64,000 nt of DNA from CAVRTM01 sp963724015 (GCA_963724015.1 CAVRTM010000014.1:310001-374000); one strand, 5' to 3'; counted from the stretch's first letter, positions 1-13,145 are shown. The notes: generated from the letters alone by a model not told the origin. Numbers and translations are program-made.

Positions 1-1
1 C

Positions 2-1714
2 GGTGTCATCGACGACGCCGTCCTGGAGCTGAGCGCCGGCCTCAACGTCGTCACGGGGGAGACGGGTGCCGGCAAGACGATGGTCGTGTCCGGGCTGGGG
101 CTGCTGCTCGGCGCACGCGCCGACGCCGCGCTCGTGCGCACCGGCGCCCGCAGCGCCGTGGTCGAGGGCACGGTCGACGTCGAGGAGACCCACCCGGCAG
201 CTGCCCGCGCCGCCGACGCGGGGGGCGACGTGGCGGACGGGCTGATCCTGGCCCGCACCGTGTCGGCCGAGGGGCGCTCCAAGGCCCACGTCGGCGGCCG
301 CACCGCACCGGTCAGCGTGCTCAGCGAGCTCGGCGAGATGCTCGTGGCCGTGCACGGCCAGTCCGACCAGTGGCGGCTGCGGCAGCCCGAGCAGCACCGG
401 GTGGTGCTCGACCGGTTCGCCGGAGCCGGGGTGCAGACCGCCCTGGCCGACTACGCCGGCCGCTACGACGACTACCACCAGGTGGCAGCGGAGGTGGCCC
501 GCCTGCGCGGCCTGGCCCGCGACCGGGCCCGCGAGGTCGACGTGCTGCGCGCGGCCCTGGAGGAGATCGAGGCGGTCGACCCCCAGCCGGGCGAGGACCT
601 CGAGCTGCGGGCCGAGGACGGGCGGCTCGCCCACGCCGACGGCCTGCGGGCCAGCGCCGCCCAGGCCCACGCCCTGCTCTCCGGCGACGACGACGGGCTC
701 GGTGCCGGCGCGGCGGGAGTCTCCGAGCAGCTGGCCGAGGCGCACGCCGCGATCAGCGGCATGGCCGAGCACGACCCGGCCATGCTCGACCTCGCCCGCC
801 GCCTGCAGGAGCTGGGCTACCTCGCCGCGGACCTCGGGGGAGACCTCGCGGCGTACCTCGCAGGGGTGGAGGTCGACCCCGCCCGGCTGGCCTGGGTCCA
901 GCAACGCCGCGCCGAGCTCGCACGGCTGCAGCGCAAGTACGGCGACACGATCGACGAGGTGCTGGCCTGGGCCAAGGAGTCCGCGGCCCGGCTGGACGAG
1001 CTCGAGGGCGCTGACGACCGCGCCTCGGAGCTCGAGGCGAGGCTGGAGACGCTCCGCGGCGAGCTCGCCGCGTCGGCGGGAACGCTCAGCGCGGCACGCC
1101 GGAAGGCCGCGGTGACCTTCGGCAAGCGGGTGACCACCGAGCTGTCCCACCTGGCGATGGGCAAGGCGGTGGTGCAGGCCGCGCTGGGCCGCCGTCCCGA
1201 TGCTGACGGGCTGGTGCTGCCGGGAGCCGCGGAGCCCGTGCGGTTCACCCGCCACGGCGTCGACGACGTCGAGATCGTGCTCGCCGCCAATCCGGGCGCC
1301 CCGGCACGCAGCGTCGCCAAGGCGGCGTCCGGCGGTGAGCTGTCCCGCGTCATGCTCGCCCTCGAGGTGGTCACCGGCAGCGGCGACGTGCCGACGTTCG
1401 TCTTCGACGAGGTCGACGCCGGTGTCGGCGGCAAGGCCGCCCTGGACGTCGGCGCCCGCCTGGCCGCGCTCGCCGGCGGCGCGCAGGTGATCGTCGTCAC
1501 CCACCTGGCCCAGGTCGCCGCGTTCGCCGACCAGCACCTGGTGGTGCGCAAGACCGACGACGGCCACGTCACGGCGTCCGGGGTGGTCGCCGTCACCGGC
1601 GAGGAGCGGCTGCGGGAGCTGGCCCGGATGATGGCCGGCACGCCCGACTCCGAGATCGCGGTCGAGCACGCCCGCGAGCTGCTCGAGCAGGCCCGCGCCG
1701 GCCGCGGACGCTGA
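2..1714 (+). CDS. recN: DNA repair protein RecN (5' end outside window)
   Basis: SMC-like ATPase that tethers and protects DNA ends during double-strand break repair by homologous recombination. The reading frame is already open at base 2, so the N-terminus is missing. The visible protein begins just before the Walker A motif GETGAGKT (about bases 56-79), continues through a long Glu/Ala/Arg-rich coiled-coil region (about 450-1150), and ends with the ABC signature ASGGELSRV (about 1325), Walker B/D-loop VFDEVDAGVGG (about 1400) and the switch histidine in VVTHLAQ (about 1495). This C-terminal head is complete and shows no break. It lies upstream of steA and mctB, the same order as recN-Rv1697-Rv1698 in Mycobacterium tuberculosis. 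Confidence 0.97.
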   Translation, partial: GVIDDAVLELSAGLNVVTGETGAGKTMVVSGLGLLLGARADAALVRTGARSAVVEGTVDVEETHPAAARAADAGGDVADGLILARTVSAEGRSKAHVGGRTAPVSVLSELGEMLVAVHGQSDQWRLRQPEQHRVVLDRFAGAGVQTALADYAGRYDDYHQVAAEVARLRGLARDRAREVDVLRAALEEIEAVDPQPGEDLELRAEDGRLAHADGLRASAAQAHALLSGDDDGLGAGAAGVSEQLAEAHAAISGMAEHDPAMLDLARRLQELGYLAADLGGDLAAYLAGVEVDPARLAWVQQRRAELARLQRKYGDTIDEVLAWAKESAARLDELEGADDRASELEARLETLRGELAASAGTLSAARRKAAVTFGKRVTTELSHLAMGKAVVQAALGRRPDADGLVLPGAAEPVRFTRHGVDDVEIVLAANPGAPARSVAKAASGGELSRVMLALEVVTGSGDVPTFVFDEVDAGVGGKAALDVGARLAALAGGAQVIVVTHLAQVAAFADQHLVVRKTDDGHVTASGVVAVTGEERLRELARMMAGTPDSEIAVEHARELLEQARAGRGR

Positions 1715-1784
1715 GCGCCGGCGATGGCAGCGCGGCCGCGTCGCGCGCGGAGGGGGTGCCCGACCCGTGGCACGATGGTCGGCG

Positions 1785-2967
1785 ATGTCCCTCTCCCTTC
1801 GTCGGCCACGCCGAGAGCCCGACCTGCCCGGTGTCCATGGGCACGGTGCGCGTCGACGCGCGCACCAAGGACCTCACCAAGCGGCTGCGCCCCGGCGACA
1901 TCGCGGTGATCGACCACCAGGACATCGACCGGGTGAGCGCCGAGGCGCTGCTGGCCTGCCGGCCCGCCGCCGTCGTCAACGCCTCGCTGTCGATCTCCGG
2001 GCGCTACCCCAACCTGGGGCCGGAGATCCTCATCGACGCCGGCATCCCGCTGATCGACAACGCGGGCAAGGACGTGATGCTCCAGCTGCGCGAGGGGCAG
2101 GTCGCCCGGGTCGAGGCAGGCAGCGTCTACGTCGGCGACGACGTCGTCGCGACGGGGCGGCGCTACGACGCCGAGGCGGTCCGTACGGCGATGCACGACG
2201 CGCGGGCCGGGCTCGCCGTACAGCTGGAGGCCTTTGCGGCCAACACGATGGAGTACCTCCGGCGCGAGCGTGAGCTGCTGCTCGACGGTGTCGGCGTGCC
2301 CGACATCACGACCGAGCTCGAGGGGCGGCACGCGCTGGTGGTGGTGCGCGGCTACCACTACAAGCAGGACCTGCAGACGCTCCGGCACTACATCCGCGAG
2401 TTCCGCCCCGTGCTGATCGGGGTCGACGGCGGCGCGGACGCCCTGGTGGAGGAAGGACACCGTCCCGACCTGATCGTCGGCGACATGGACTCGGTGTCGG
2501 ACGCGACGCTGACCAGCGGAGCCGAGGTGGTCGTCCACGCCTACCGCGACGGCAACGCCCCGGGGCTGGAGCGCGTCCGCAAGCTGGGCATCGACCCGGT
2601 CGTGTTCCCGGCGACCGGGACCAGCGAGGACGTCGCCATGCTGCTGGCCGACGACAAGGGCGCCACCATCATCGTCGCCGTCGGCACCCACGCCACGCTC
2701 GTGGAGTTCCTCGACAAGGGGCGGTCAGGGATGGCCAGCACCTTCCTGACCCGTCTACGCGTGGGCGGCAAGCTGGTGGATGCCAAGGGTGTCAGCCAGC
2801 TCTACCGCTCCCGCATCTCCAACCTGTCCCTGGCCATCATGCTGCTGGTCGGCCTGTTCGCCCTGTTCGTCGCCCTGGCCGCCACCCCCGGCGGCACCGC
2901 CATGCTGCAGCTGGTCGGTGCCCGGTGGGACGACGCGTGGTCCCTGATCGTAGGACTGTTTCCGTGA
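1785..2967 (+). CDS. steA: SteA-like protein (thiamine pyrophosphokinase-like fold, C-terminal membrane segment)
   Basis: Homologue of corynebacterial SteA and mycobacterial Rv1697, which act in cytokinesis and cell-wall remodelling. The N-terminal part has NASxSISGRYPNLGPEIL typical of the family (about bases 1978-2030). The middle has the pyrophosphokinase-like GVDGGADAL and VGDMDSVSD (about 2420-2500). One hydrophobic segment lies near the C-terminus (LSLAIMLLVGLFALFVAL, about 2825-2880). The likely start is ATG 1785, giving MSLSLRR; the frame then shifts near 1838 (extra G in catGggc) before GTVRVDARTKDL. The stop overlaps the GTG start of mctB by 4 bases, so the pair is probably translationally coupled. 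The exact biochemical activity of SteA is unknown. Confidence 0.88.
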
Positions 2968-3920
2968 TCGACTTCCGTTACCACCTCGTCTCCATCGTCT
3001 CCATCTTCCTGGCCCTCGCGGTGGGGATCGTGCTCGGTGCCGGTCCGCTGAAGGAGGACCTGGGCACCACGCTGACCCGCGAGCTCACCCAGCTGCGACA
3101 GGACAAGACCGACCTGCGCGGCGAGATCACCACCGCACAGCGGGGCATCGCTGCGCGCGACACCTGGGCCGAGGCGGTCGTCCCCACGGTGGTGGGCGGC
3201 AGCCTGACCGGCAAGACCGTCGCGGTCGTCGTCGCCCCCGGTGCCGACGGCGGCGTGGTCAAGGACACGGTGGCCACGCTGACGGCCGCCGGAGCCAAGG
3301 TCGGCTCGACCGTCACCCTGTCCGACGCCTGGGTCGACCCCGGCAAGCGGACGTTCCGCAACAACCTGGCGAACCAGCTGGGCGCGCTGGTCAAGGTGCC
3401 GGGCGGCGCCAGCAGCCCCGACTCCCTGCCTGGCGCGGTGCTGTCGCGGGCGATCCTCAGCGGCACCGACCGAGCGACGAGCCGTCTCGGCCCGGAGGCG
3501 AGCCAGGCGCTCGACGGTCTGCGGACGGCCGAGCTGCTCGACGTCAGCCCCGACCAGATCACGCCGGCGTCCGGCGTCGTGATGGTGGGCGGCCCGGTCA
3601 AGGGCGCCACGGCCGAGGACACGGCCTCCCGCCTCGCCGGCTACGTCCAGCTGGCCCGGGCGCTGGACTCCGGCGGTTCGGGTGCCGTCGTCGTGACGGC
3701 GACCGACAGCAGCGACCCTGCGGTCGCCGGGCAGCTGGTGACCGCGGTGCGCAAGGACCGCGACGCCACCAAGGGCGTGTCCACGGTCGATGACCCGGGC
3801 GTTCCCATGGGGCAGGCGACGCTGGCCAAGGCCCTGGCCGAGCAGTACGCCGGTGGTGTCGGGCAGTACGGCGTCGCCGCGGACGCCAAGGCGGTCCTGC
3901 CCGACCCGACTGCGCGATGA
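2964..3920 (+). CDS. mctB: MctB/SteB family envelope protein
   Basis: Homologue of Rv1698 (MctB, linked to copper resistance in M. tuberculosis) and of corynebacterial SteB, the SteA partner. It begins with the family signature VIDFRYHLVSIVSIFLALAV, in which a membrane segment follows a conserved FRYHLVS. A short predicted coiled coil follows (LTRELTQLRQDKTDLRGEI, about residues 36-55), then an alternating alpha/beta domain with Gly/Val-rich strands. It starts at GTG 2964, overlapping the steA stop, and is intact at 318 residues. It probably sits in the membrane with a large external domain. Operon position favours a joint role with SteA in division; a copper role is taken from the mycobacterial relative and is not visible here. 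Confidence 0.88.
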   Translation: MIDFRYHLVSIVSIFLALAVGIVLGAGPLKEDLGTTLTRELTQLRQDKTDLRGEITTAQRGIAARDTWAEAVVPTVVGGSLTGKTVAVVVAPGADGGVVKDTVATLTAAGAKVGSTVTLSDAWVDPGKRTFRNNLANQLGALVKVPGGASSPDSLPGAVLSRAILSGTDRATSRLGPEASQALDGLRTAELLDVSPDQITPASGVVMVGGPVKGATAEDTASRLAGYVQLARALDSGGSGAVVVTATDSSDPAVAGQLVTAVRKDRDATKGVSTVDDPGVPMGQATLAKALAEQYAGGVGQYGVAADAKAVLPDPTAR

Positions 3921-4771
3921 TGGCCAGCTCCCGCAGCTCCCGCAGCTCCCGACCGGCCGTGGCCGCGCTCGGCGCGGCCGCGTCGACGACGGTGCTGCTG
4001 CGCGTGCTGCGGCAACGGCCGCCAGGAGGCGCGGCGCTGTGGACCCGCACCAACCATGCGGGCGCGCTGGTCACGCTGCTGGAGGGCCCGGCCTACGCCG
4101 CAGGCGCCGTGGTCGCAGCGCTGGCCACCGGTGGCGGGGCTGCCGCCCCGGCCGCCGTCGCGGGGCTCGGCGCCGCCGCGTTCGGTGCGCTCGACGACCT
4201 GGCCGGCGACTCGGGCAGCAAGGGGCTGCGTGGCCACCTGTCCGCCCTGGCGTCGGGCCGGGTGACCACGGGGGCGGTCAAGGTGCTGGGCCTCGCCCTC
4301 ACCGGTGCGGTCGCGGCGGCCCTGTCCGACCGGCAGCGGCAGGACCGGCTCCCGGTGCTCGCCACGGTGGCCGGGGCTGCTGTGGTCGCCGGGGCGGCGA
4401 ACCTGGCCAACCTGCTCGACCTGCGTCCCGGGCGCGCGCTCAAGGTCACGGTGCTCGCTGCCGCCCCGCTGCTCGGACCGGCTGAACCGCCGGCGACCCC
4501 CGCCGCGGCGGTGGCGCTCGGTGCCGCGCTCGGCGCGCTCCCGGGCGACCTTGCCGGCACGTCCATGCTCGGTGACACCGGCGCCAACAGCGCCGGTGCC
4601 CTGGTCGGTCTGGCGCTGCTCGAGCGCACCGGGCTGCGCGGCCGTGTCGCCGCGCTCGCCACGCTCACCGCACTCACCCTCATCTCCGAGAAGGTCAGCT
4701 TCACCGCGGTCATCGAGGCGACGCCGGTCCTGCGCGAGCTCGACGCGCTGGGTCGCCGGCCGGCCCGATGA
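3917..4771 (+). CDS. MraY/WecA-like (PNPT family) membrane protein
   Basis: A 284-residue polytopic membrane protein that I place in the polyprenyl-phosphate sugar-1-phosphate transferase superfamily from its acidic motifs: ALDDLAGDSGSKGLRGH (DD at residues 92-93), ANLANLLDLRPGRALK (about 160-176) and MLGDTGANSAGALVG (about 217-231). These match the usual order DDxxD, NxxNxxD, GDxG. It is shorter than MraY (about 360 residues), so some helices are missing and activity is uncertain. It overlaps mctB and murJ by 4 bases on each side, placing a possible lipid-linked sugar enzyme beside a MurJ flippase and a glycosyltransferase. Product and substrate are unknown. Confidence 0.7.
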   Translation: MMASSRSSRSSRPAVAALGAAASTTVLLRVLRQRPPGGAALWTRTNHAGALVTLLEGPAYAAGAVVAALATGGGAAAPAAVAGLGAAAFGALDDLAGDSGSKGLRGHLSALASGRVTTGAVKVLGLALTGAVAAALSDRQRQDRLPVLATVAGAAVVAGAANLANLLDLRPGRALKVTVLAAAPLLGPAEPPATPAAAVALGAALGALPGDLAGTSMLGDTGANSAGALVGLALLERTGLRGRVAALATLTALTLISEKVSFTAVIEATPVLRELDALGRRPAR

Positions 4772-6566
4772 GCGGCGGTCGCGACCCGCTCACCGTCCGA
4801 CGCGGCCGCCCGGCCGCCGGCGGGATCGCCGCTGCCGCAGGCATGATCGCCGGAATCACCCTGCTGGCCCGCGCGACCGGCTTCGCGCGGTGGTTCGTCT
4901 TCTCCGGCGCCGTCGGCACCACGTGTGTCGGCAACGTGTACAACGCCGCCAACACCCTGCCCAACGTGCTGTACGAGGTCGCGGCCGGAGGTGTGCTCGC
5001 CGCGGTCGCGGTGCCGCTGATCGCCAGGGCGCTGAGCCGTGGCGACGAGGCCGTCGCCGACCGGATCGCCTCGGCGCTGCTGACCTGGGCCGTGACCCTG
5101 CTCGTCCCCCTGGCCGCACTGCTGTTCCTGCTGGCCGGCCCGATCAGCGAGCTGCTGCTGGTGCGCACGAGCCAGTGCCCCGGAGCCCAACAGCTCGGTG
5201 CCGACATGATCCGCGTCTTCGCGCCGCAGGTGCCGCTCTACGGCATCGGCATCGTGCTCGCCGGCGTGCTCCAGGCGCACCGCCGGTTCCTCGCAGCCGC
5301 GCTCGCCCCGTTGCTCTCCAGCCTCGTCGTCATCGGCGCCTACCTGCTGTACGGCGCGCTGGCGCAGGGCCAGGGCGACAACCTCGCCTCGCTGCCGCCG
5401 GAGGCCACCCTGGCGCTGACGGCCGGGACCACGCTCGGGGTCGCCGCGCTGAGCCTGCCGCTGTTCGGCCCCGTGCTGCGGGCGGGGGTCAGGCTGCGCC
5501 CGGCGTGGCGCTTCCCGGACGGCGTCGCGGGGCGCGCACGCGGGCTCGCCGGGGCGGGCCTGCTGGCGCTGGTCGCCCAGCAGGTGGCCGTGATGGTCAC
5601 GGTGCTGCTGGCGGCCAACCACGGCGCCACGGGCAGCCTGACCGTCTACCAGTACATCCAGGCCGTCTACCTGCTCCCGTACGCCGTCCTCGCCGTACCG
5701 GTGGCGATCTCGACGTTCCCGGCGCTCGTGGCGGAGGACGTCGCCGGCGAGGAGGCCGCTGCCGGCGAGGAGGCCGCTGCCGGCGAGGAGGCCGCTGCCG
5801 GCGAGGAGGCCGCTGCCGGCGTGGCAGCACCACCGTCCTCCGTCGCTTCCGCCGCCCCCAACCGTGCTGCCCCGGCAACCGTGCTGCCCCGACCCTGGCG
5901 GCACCGACCCTCGCCCGATCCGCGCGTGCCGTGGTCCTCGCCATGGGGCTCGGGGCCGGCGTCCTGGTTGCGGTGGCCGGACCGGTCGCGTCGGTCTTCA
6001 GCGTCATCGACGCCGGCCGCTCGGCCTCGGCCGGGTCCACCGCGCTCGCCGCGATGCCCGAGGGCCTGGTGGCGTTCGCTCCCGGGCTGGTCGGCTTCGG
6101 GCTGATGGCGCTGCTGACCAGGGCCCTCTACGTCCGCGGCCGGCCGGCGCTCGCCGGACGGTGGGTCGCCGCCGGGTGGCTCGTCGCCGCGCTCGGCTCC
6201 CTGGTCGTGCTGGTCGGCGGCACGGTCAGCAGCCGCCGCCTCCTCGTGTCGCTGGGGGTCGCCAGCACCCTCGGGATGACGCTGGCAGCGGTGGGTCTGG
6301 TGCTGACGGTTCGCTCGGCCTGGGGCCCCACCGCGCTCGCGGGGCTGACCCGGTCCCTCGCCGCCTCCGTGGTCGGGGGCGCAGCGGCCGGGCTGGCCGG
6401 CGCCATGGTGGCCGGTGTGCTGCCGACGTCCGGCCTGGCCGCCTCCGTCGGCGCCGGCCTGCTCGCGGCCGCGCTGACCCTGGTGGTGTTCGTCGTCGTC
6501 GTCGCCGCGGGCGACCGCGACAGCGGGCGCCAGCTCCTGGGCCGGTTGCGCCGGAGCCAGGCATGA
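4768..6566 (+). CDS. murJ: MurJ/MviN-family lipid flippase
   Basis: Member of the MOP superfamily related to the lipid II flippase MurJ, with about 12-14 predicted membrane helices. The N-terminal part carries SGAVGTTCVGNVYNAANTLP and a conserved GGVLAAVAVPLI. Four exact 18-bp repeats (5743-5814) add an Ala/Gly/Glu-rich insert after AVPVAISTFPAL. The frame breaks near 5885 (net loss of one base) and continues as ARSARAVVLAMGLGAGVLVAV to the stop at 6566. The gene overlaps both neighbours by 4 bases. This may be an accessory MurJ-like protein serving the neighbouring PNPT protein and glycosyltransferase, because many actinobacteria keep their main murJ elsewhere; the window cannot settle this. 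Confidence 0.85.
5743..5820 (+). repeat. In-frame 18-bp tandem repeat, four copies, in murJ
   Basis: Four identical copies of gccggcgaggaggccgct followed by gccggc. Each unit encodes AGEEAA, so copy-number change keeps the frame and alters the length of an acidic cytoplasmic loop. The perfect identity suggests recent expansion. Confidence 0.95.
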
Positions 6567-7700
6567 GAGTGGTCCTGCTGGTCGGTCGCAGCACCGGGGG
6601 CATCGGCACCCACGTCGGCCAGCTCGTGGCCGACCTGCGACACCTCGGTCTGGAGGTCGTCGTCGTGACGCACCCGCTCACGGCGCTGCGGTTCGGGTGG
6701 GGCGACGCGCGCACCTGGTGGCCCCGCGACCCCAGGCACCCCCTGGCCGCCGTACGGAACCTGCGACGGCTGCGATCCCTGGTGGCTAGTGCCGACGTCC
6801 TGCACGCGCACGGGCACCAGGCCGGCCTGCTCGCCACACTGCTCACGGTCGGGGCACCGCGACCGGCGATCGTGGTGAGCCAGCACAACCTCGTGCTTGC
6901 CGGCTCGGGGCTGCGCCGGGTCAAGGCCGCGGCGCAGCGTCTCGTGGCACGGCGGGCCGACCTGGTCACCGGTGCCAGCACCGACCTGGTGGAGCAGGCG
7001 CGGGACCTCGGCGCGGCGGACGCCCGGCTGGCCAAGGTCCCCTCACCGAAGGTGCCGGCGCTGCTGGCGCAGCCGGTGCTCGACGACGCGGAACGGGCCG
7101 CCCTGGCCGGCCGGCTCCTCGGCCCCGCCGCCGACCGGCCGCAGCTGGTCCTGACCGTCTCGCGCATCGCTGGGCAGAAGGACCTGGGAGTCCTCGTCAC
7201 AGCGGCCGCAGCCATGCGCGCCGCGTGCCGCGTCGTCGTCGTGGGGGACGGCGACGCGGACCTGCGCATCCGCCTGGAGGAGCAGATCCGGCGCACCGGC
7301 GCCCCGGTCGAGCTGGCCGGTGCCCGCGACGACGTGGCACAGCTGCTGCGGGCAGCCGACGTCTTCGTCCTCCCGAGCGCGTGGGAGGCGCGGGCCCTCG
7401 TCGTCCAGGAGGCGATGGCCGCAGGCACGCCCGTCGTGGCCAGTGACGTGGGCGGGTTGCACGACCTGGTTGCCGGCTCCGGCCGGTTGGTGGCGGCAGG
7501 CGACGCCGCGGGCCTCGCCCGAGCGGTCGACGCGCTGCTGGCCGACCCGCAGCGGCGCGCGCAGGCCTCCCGTGCCGGTCGCGAGGCGGCCGCGGCGCTG
7601 CCCGGACGGTCCGTCCACCGCGCGGGAGTGGGTGCGCTGGTACGACGAGGTCGCGCGCTCGCGGCGGTCCGCTGCCAGATCCACGCCCCCGATGACGTAG
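6563..7700 (+). CDS. GT4-type glycosyltransferase
   Basis: A GT-B fold glycosyltransferase of about 378 residues. The N-terminal half has the Rossmann-like GGIGTHVGQLVADL loop; the C-terminal half has LVLTVSRIAGQKDLGVLV (about 7145), VFVLPSAWEARALVVQEAMA and GTPVVASDVGG (about 7363-7455), the usual donor-binding region of GT4 enzymes. The frame breaks near 7606 through an extra G (cccgGacggt); in the restored frame it ends DGPSTAREWVRWYDEVARS with TAG at 7698-7700. As read, the wrong frame runs on into pyrG. It starts at ATG 6563 overlapping the murJ stop. It probably glycosylates a lipid-linked or wall polymer precursor; donor and acceptor are unknown. Confidence 0.85.
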
Positions 7701-7711
7701 AGTCAAAGCCC

Positions 7712-9408
<1,697 letters not shown>

Positions 9409-9412
<4 letters not shown>

Positions 9413-10066
9413 CCCTCGGGGCGCCGACCGCGCGCGGCGAGGAGCTGGTGGACCGGCTGGAGCTTCGCCCGGTCGAGCACAGCGAGCGGGTCTTCGAGGG
9501 GATGGTCTGGGACGTCGTGCGCGACACCGTCGACCTCGGTGAGGGCGGGACGGTCCGCCGCGAGTACATCCAGCACCCCGGCGCCGTGGCGATCGTGGCC
9601 CTGGACGACCGTGACCGTGTGCTGTTCATCCAGCAGTACCGCCACCCGGTCGGCACGTTCGAGTGGGAGCTGCCGGCGGGCCTGCTGGACGTCGCCGGTG
9701 AGCCCCCGTGGCAGGCGGCGGCGCGCGAGCTGCACGAGGAGGCCGACCTCGAGGCCGGCCGCTGGGACGTCCTCATGGACTACTACTCCTCGCCCGGCGG
9801 GGTGAGCGAGGCGCTGCGGATCTTCGTGGCGCGCGACCTGTCCGACGTGCCGCACGGTGACCGGTTCACCCGCGACGGGCGAGGAGCTGGGCATGCCCAC
9901 GCGCTGGGTCGACCTCGACGAGGCCCACGACGCCGTGCTGCGCGGTCAGCTGCACAACCCGGCCGCCGTGATCGGCATCCTCACCGCGCACGCCGCCCGG
10001 GCCCGCGACTGGTCCACCCTGCGACCGCACGACGCCTCCTGGCCCGAGCACCCGGCGTACCGGTAG
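9409..10066 (+). CDS. Nudix hydrolase, probable ADP-ribose pyrophosphatase
   Basis: Hydrolyses nucleoside diphosphate derivatives, most likely ADP-ribose to AMP and ribose 5-phosphate. The Nudix box is seen as GEPPWQAAARELHEEADL (about 9700-9755), preceded by QQYRHPVGTFEWELPAGLLD, typical of the ADP-ribose pyrophosphatase branch. Rv1700, the equivalent gene next to pyrG in M. tuberculosis, has this activity. The start is GTG 9409 overlapping the pyrG stop. The frame breaks near 9878 (acgggcgagg for acggcgagg) and resumes as GEELGMPTRWVDLDEAHDAV, ending at 10066. Confidence 0.88.
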
Positions 10067-10125
10067 GAGACTTCCGGCAGGAGCTCGCGCGCATCGTTTC
10101 CGGCGCCGCGGGTACGGCGCTGAGC

Positions 10126-10992
10126 ATGAAGACACGAAACATCGGCAACCGGACCGTCTCCGCGATCGGCCTGGGCGGCATGCCCATGTCGATCGAGGGC
10201 CGTCCCGACCGCGACCGCTCCCTCGCGACCATCCACGCGTCGCTGGAGGCCGGCGTGACGTTCATCGACACCGCCGACGCCTACCACCTGCACGCCGACG
10301 AGGTGGGGCACAACGAGAGCCTCATCGCCGAGGCGCTGCAGTCCTGGGGCGGCGACGCCTCCCAGGTCCTCGTCGCCACCAAGGGCGGCCACCTGCGCCC
10401 CGGCGACGGCTCGTGGACCATCGACAGCTCGCCCCAGCACCTGCGCGAGGCCTGCGAGGCGTCGCTGAAGCGCCTGGGCGTGGACGCGATCGGCCTCTAC
10501 CAGCTGCACCGCCCGGACGTCTCCGGCGTGCCCTACGAGGAGTCGGTCGGCGCGATCGGCGAGCTGCTCGACGAGGGCAAGATCCAGATGGCCGGCATCT
10601 CCAACGCCGACCCGGAGCAGATCCGCCTGGCCCAGGAGGTCCTCGGCGGCCGGCTGGTCAGCGTGCAGAACCAGTACTCCCCGTCCTACCGCAGCAGCGA
10701 GCCGGAGCTGCGGCTGTGCGACGAGCTGGGCATCGCCTTCCTGCCGTGGTCGCCGCTCGGCGGCATCAGCAAGGCCGGTGAGCTCGGCTCGACCTTCGCG
10801 CCGTTCCAGGAGGTCGCCGACGCGCACGGGGTCAGCCCCCAGCAGGTCACCCTGGCCTGGATGCTGGCCACCTCACCGGTGGTCATCCCGATCCCGGGGT
10901 CGTCGCGCCCCGAGACCGCCCGCGACTCCGCCGCCGCGGTCGAGCTGGAGCTGACCGCGGACGAGCTGCAGCGGCTCTCCACCACCGGCTGA
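10126..10992 (+). CDS. Aldo/keto reductase
   Basis: NADPH-dependent oxidoreductase with a TIM-barrel fold, 288 residues, intact. The catalytic tetrad is recognisable: Asp and Tyr in FIDTADAYHLH, Lys in VATKGGHLRPG, and His in YQLHRPD. The C-terminal cofactor-binding signature is IPIPGSSRPETARDS. It starts at ATG 10126, 59 bases after the Nudix gene, and is followed by a strong inverted repeat that probably ends the pyrG-side transcription unit. The substrate cannot be predicted; similar proteins are annotated as general oxidoreductases. Confidence 0.92.
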   Translation: MKTRNIGNRTVSAIGLGGMPMSIEGRPDRDRSLATIHASLEAGVTFIDTADAYHLHADEVGHNESLIAEALQSWGGDASQVLVATKGGHLRPGDGSWTIDSSPQHLREACEASLKRLGVDAIGLYQLHRPDVSGVPYEESVGAIGELLDEGKIQMAGISNADPEQIRLAQEVLGGRLVSVQNQYSPSYRSSEPELRLCDELGIAFLPWSPLGGISKAGELGSTFAPFQEVADAHGVSPQQVTLAWMLATSPVVIPIPGSSRPETARDSAAAVELELTADELQRLSTTG

Positions 10993-11012
10993 GCCCGGTC
11001 CCGCACGACGCC

Positions 11013-11053
11013 GTACGTCGTCCTGCCGCGGGTGGGCGGGCAGGACGACGTAC
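11013..11053 (+). terminator. Perfect 15-bp inverted repeat, probable terminator
   Basis: The left arm gtacgtcgtcctgcc (11013-11027) and right arm ggcaggacgacgtac (11039-11053) are perfectly complementary around an 11-base G-rich loop. There is no T-tract, as is common for actinobacterial terminators. It lies between the aldo/keto reductase and aspS. Confidence 0.7.
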
Positions 11054-11102
11054 CGGCCGGGGGCGGCCGGACAACCGGTTCGAGGCGCGCGGCGGCGTTC
11101 CG

Positions 11103-11108
11103 TAGGAT
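11103..11108 (+). promoter_or_regulatory. Putative -10 box of aspS
   Basis: TAGGAT fits the actinobacterial TANNNT consensus and lies 42 bases before the GTG start. A weak -35 candidate TCGAGG sits 17 bases upstream (11080-11085); the same hexamer occurs at that spacing before the metK -10. Confidence 0.5.
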
Positions 11109-11149
11109 GGCGGGGCATCTCCGCACACCTACTCCGAAGAGGACATACC

Positions 11150-12949
<1,800 letters not shown>

Positions 12950-12957
12950 GGGCCCGG

Positions 12958-13037
12958 GCCCGCTCGACCCCTCGACCCGCCCGCCGCCCGACGGTCGACC
13001 CGCTCGACGCTCGACCCGCTCGACCCGCTCACTCGAC
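12958..13037. repeat. Low-complexity repeats of cgctcgaccc type
   Basis: Downstream of aspS an 80-base stretch is built from degenerate copies of a ccgctcgac/cctcgaccc unit. It contains no convincing reading frame and directly precedes the bidirectional terminator. Confidence 0.75.
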
Positions 13038-13038
13038 T

Positions 13039-13101
13039 TTGTGCCGGTGGCTCGGCGTCCGACCCCTCAGGGGACCCGGGTTCGCCGACCCACCGGCACA
13101 A
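13039..13101. terminator. Long inverted repeat between convergent genes
   Basis: Arms ttgtgccggtggctcggcg (13039-13057) and cgccgacccaccggcacaa (13083-13101) are complementary over 19 bases with a single mismatch, and the loop holds a smaller hairpin (cccctcagggg). Its position between aspS (+) and the GNAT gene (-) suggests a bidirectional terminator. Confidence 0.75.
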
Positions 13102-13145
13102 GTGGTGGTGGAGCGCGGGGGACGCCGGGCCGGGCGGCCGCGGGG

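Noticed and set aside
817..2691. Long minus-strand frame opposite recN and steA
   Set aside because: Same antisense effect; no motif, no ribosome site, and it covers two well-supported genes.
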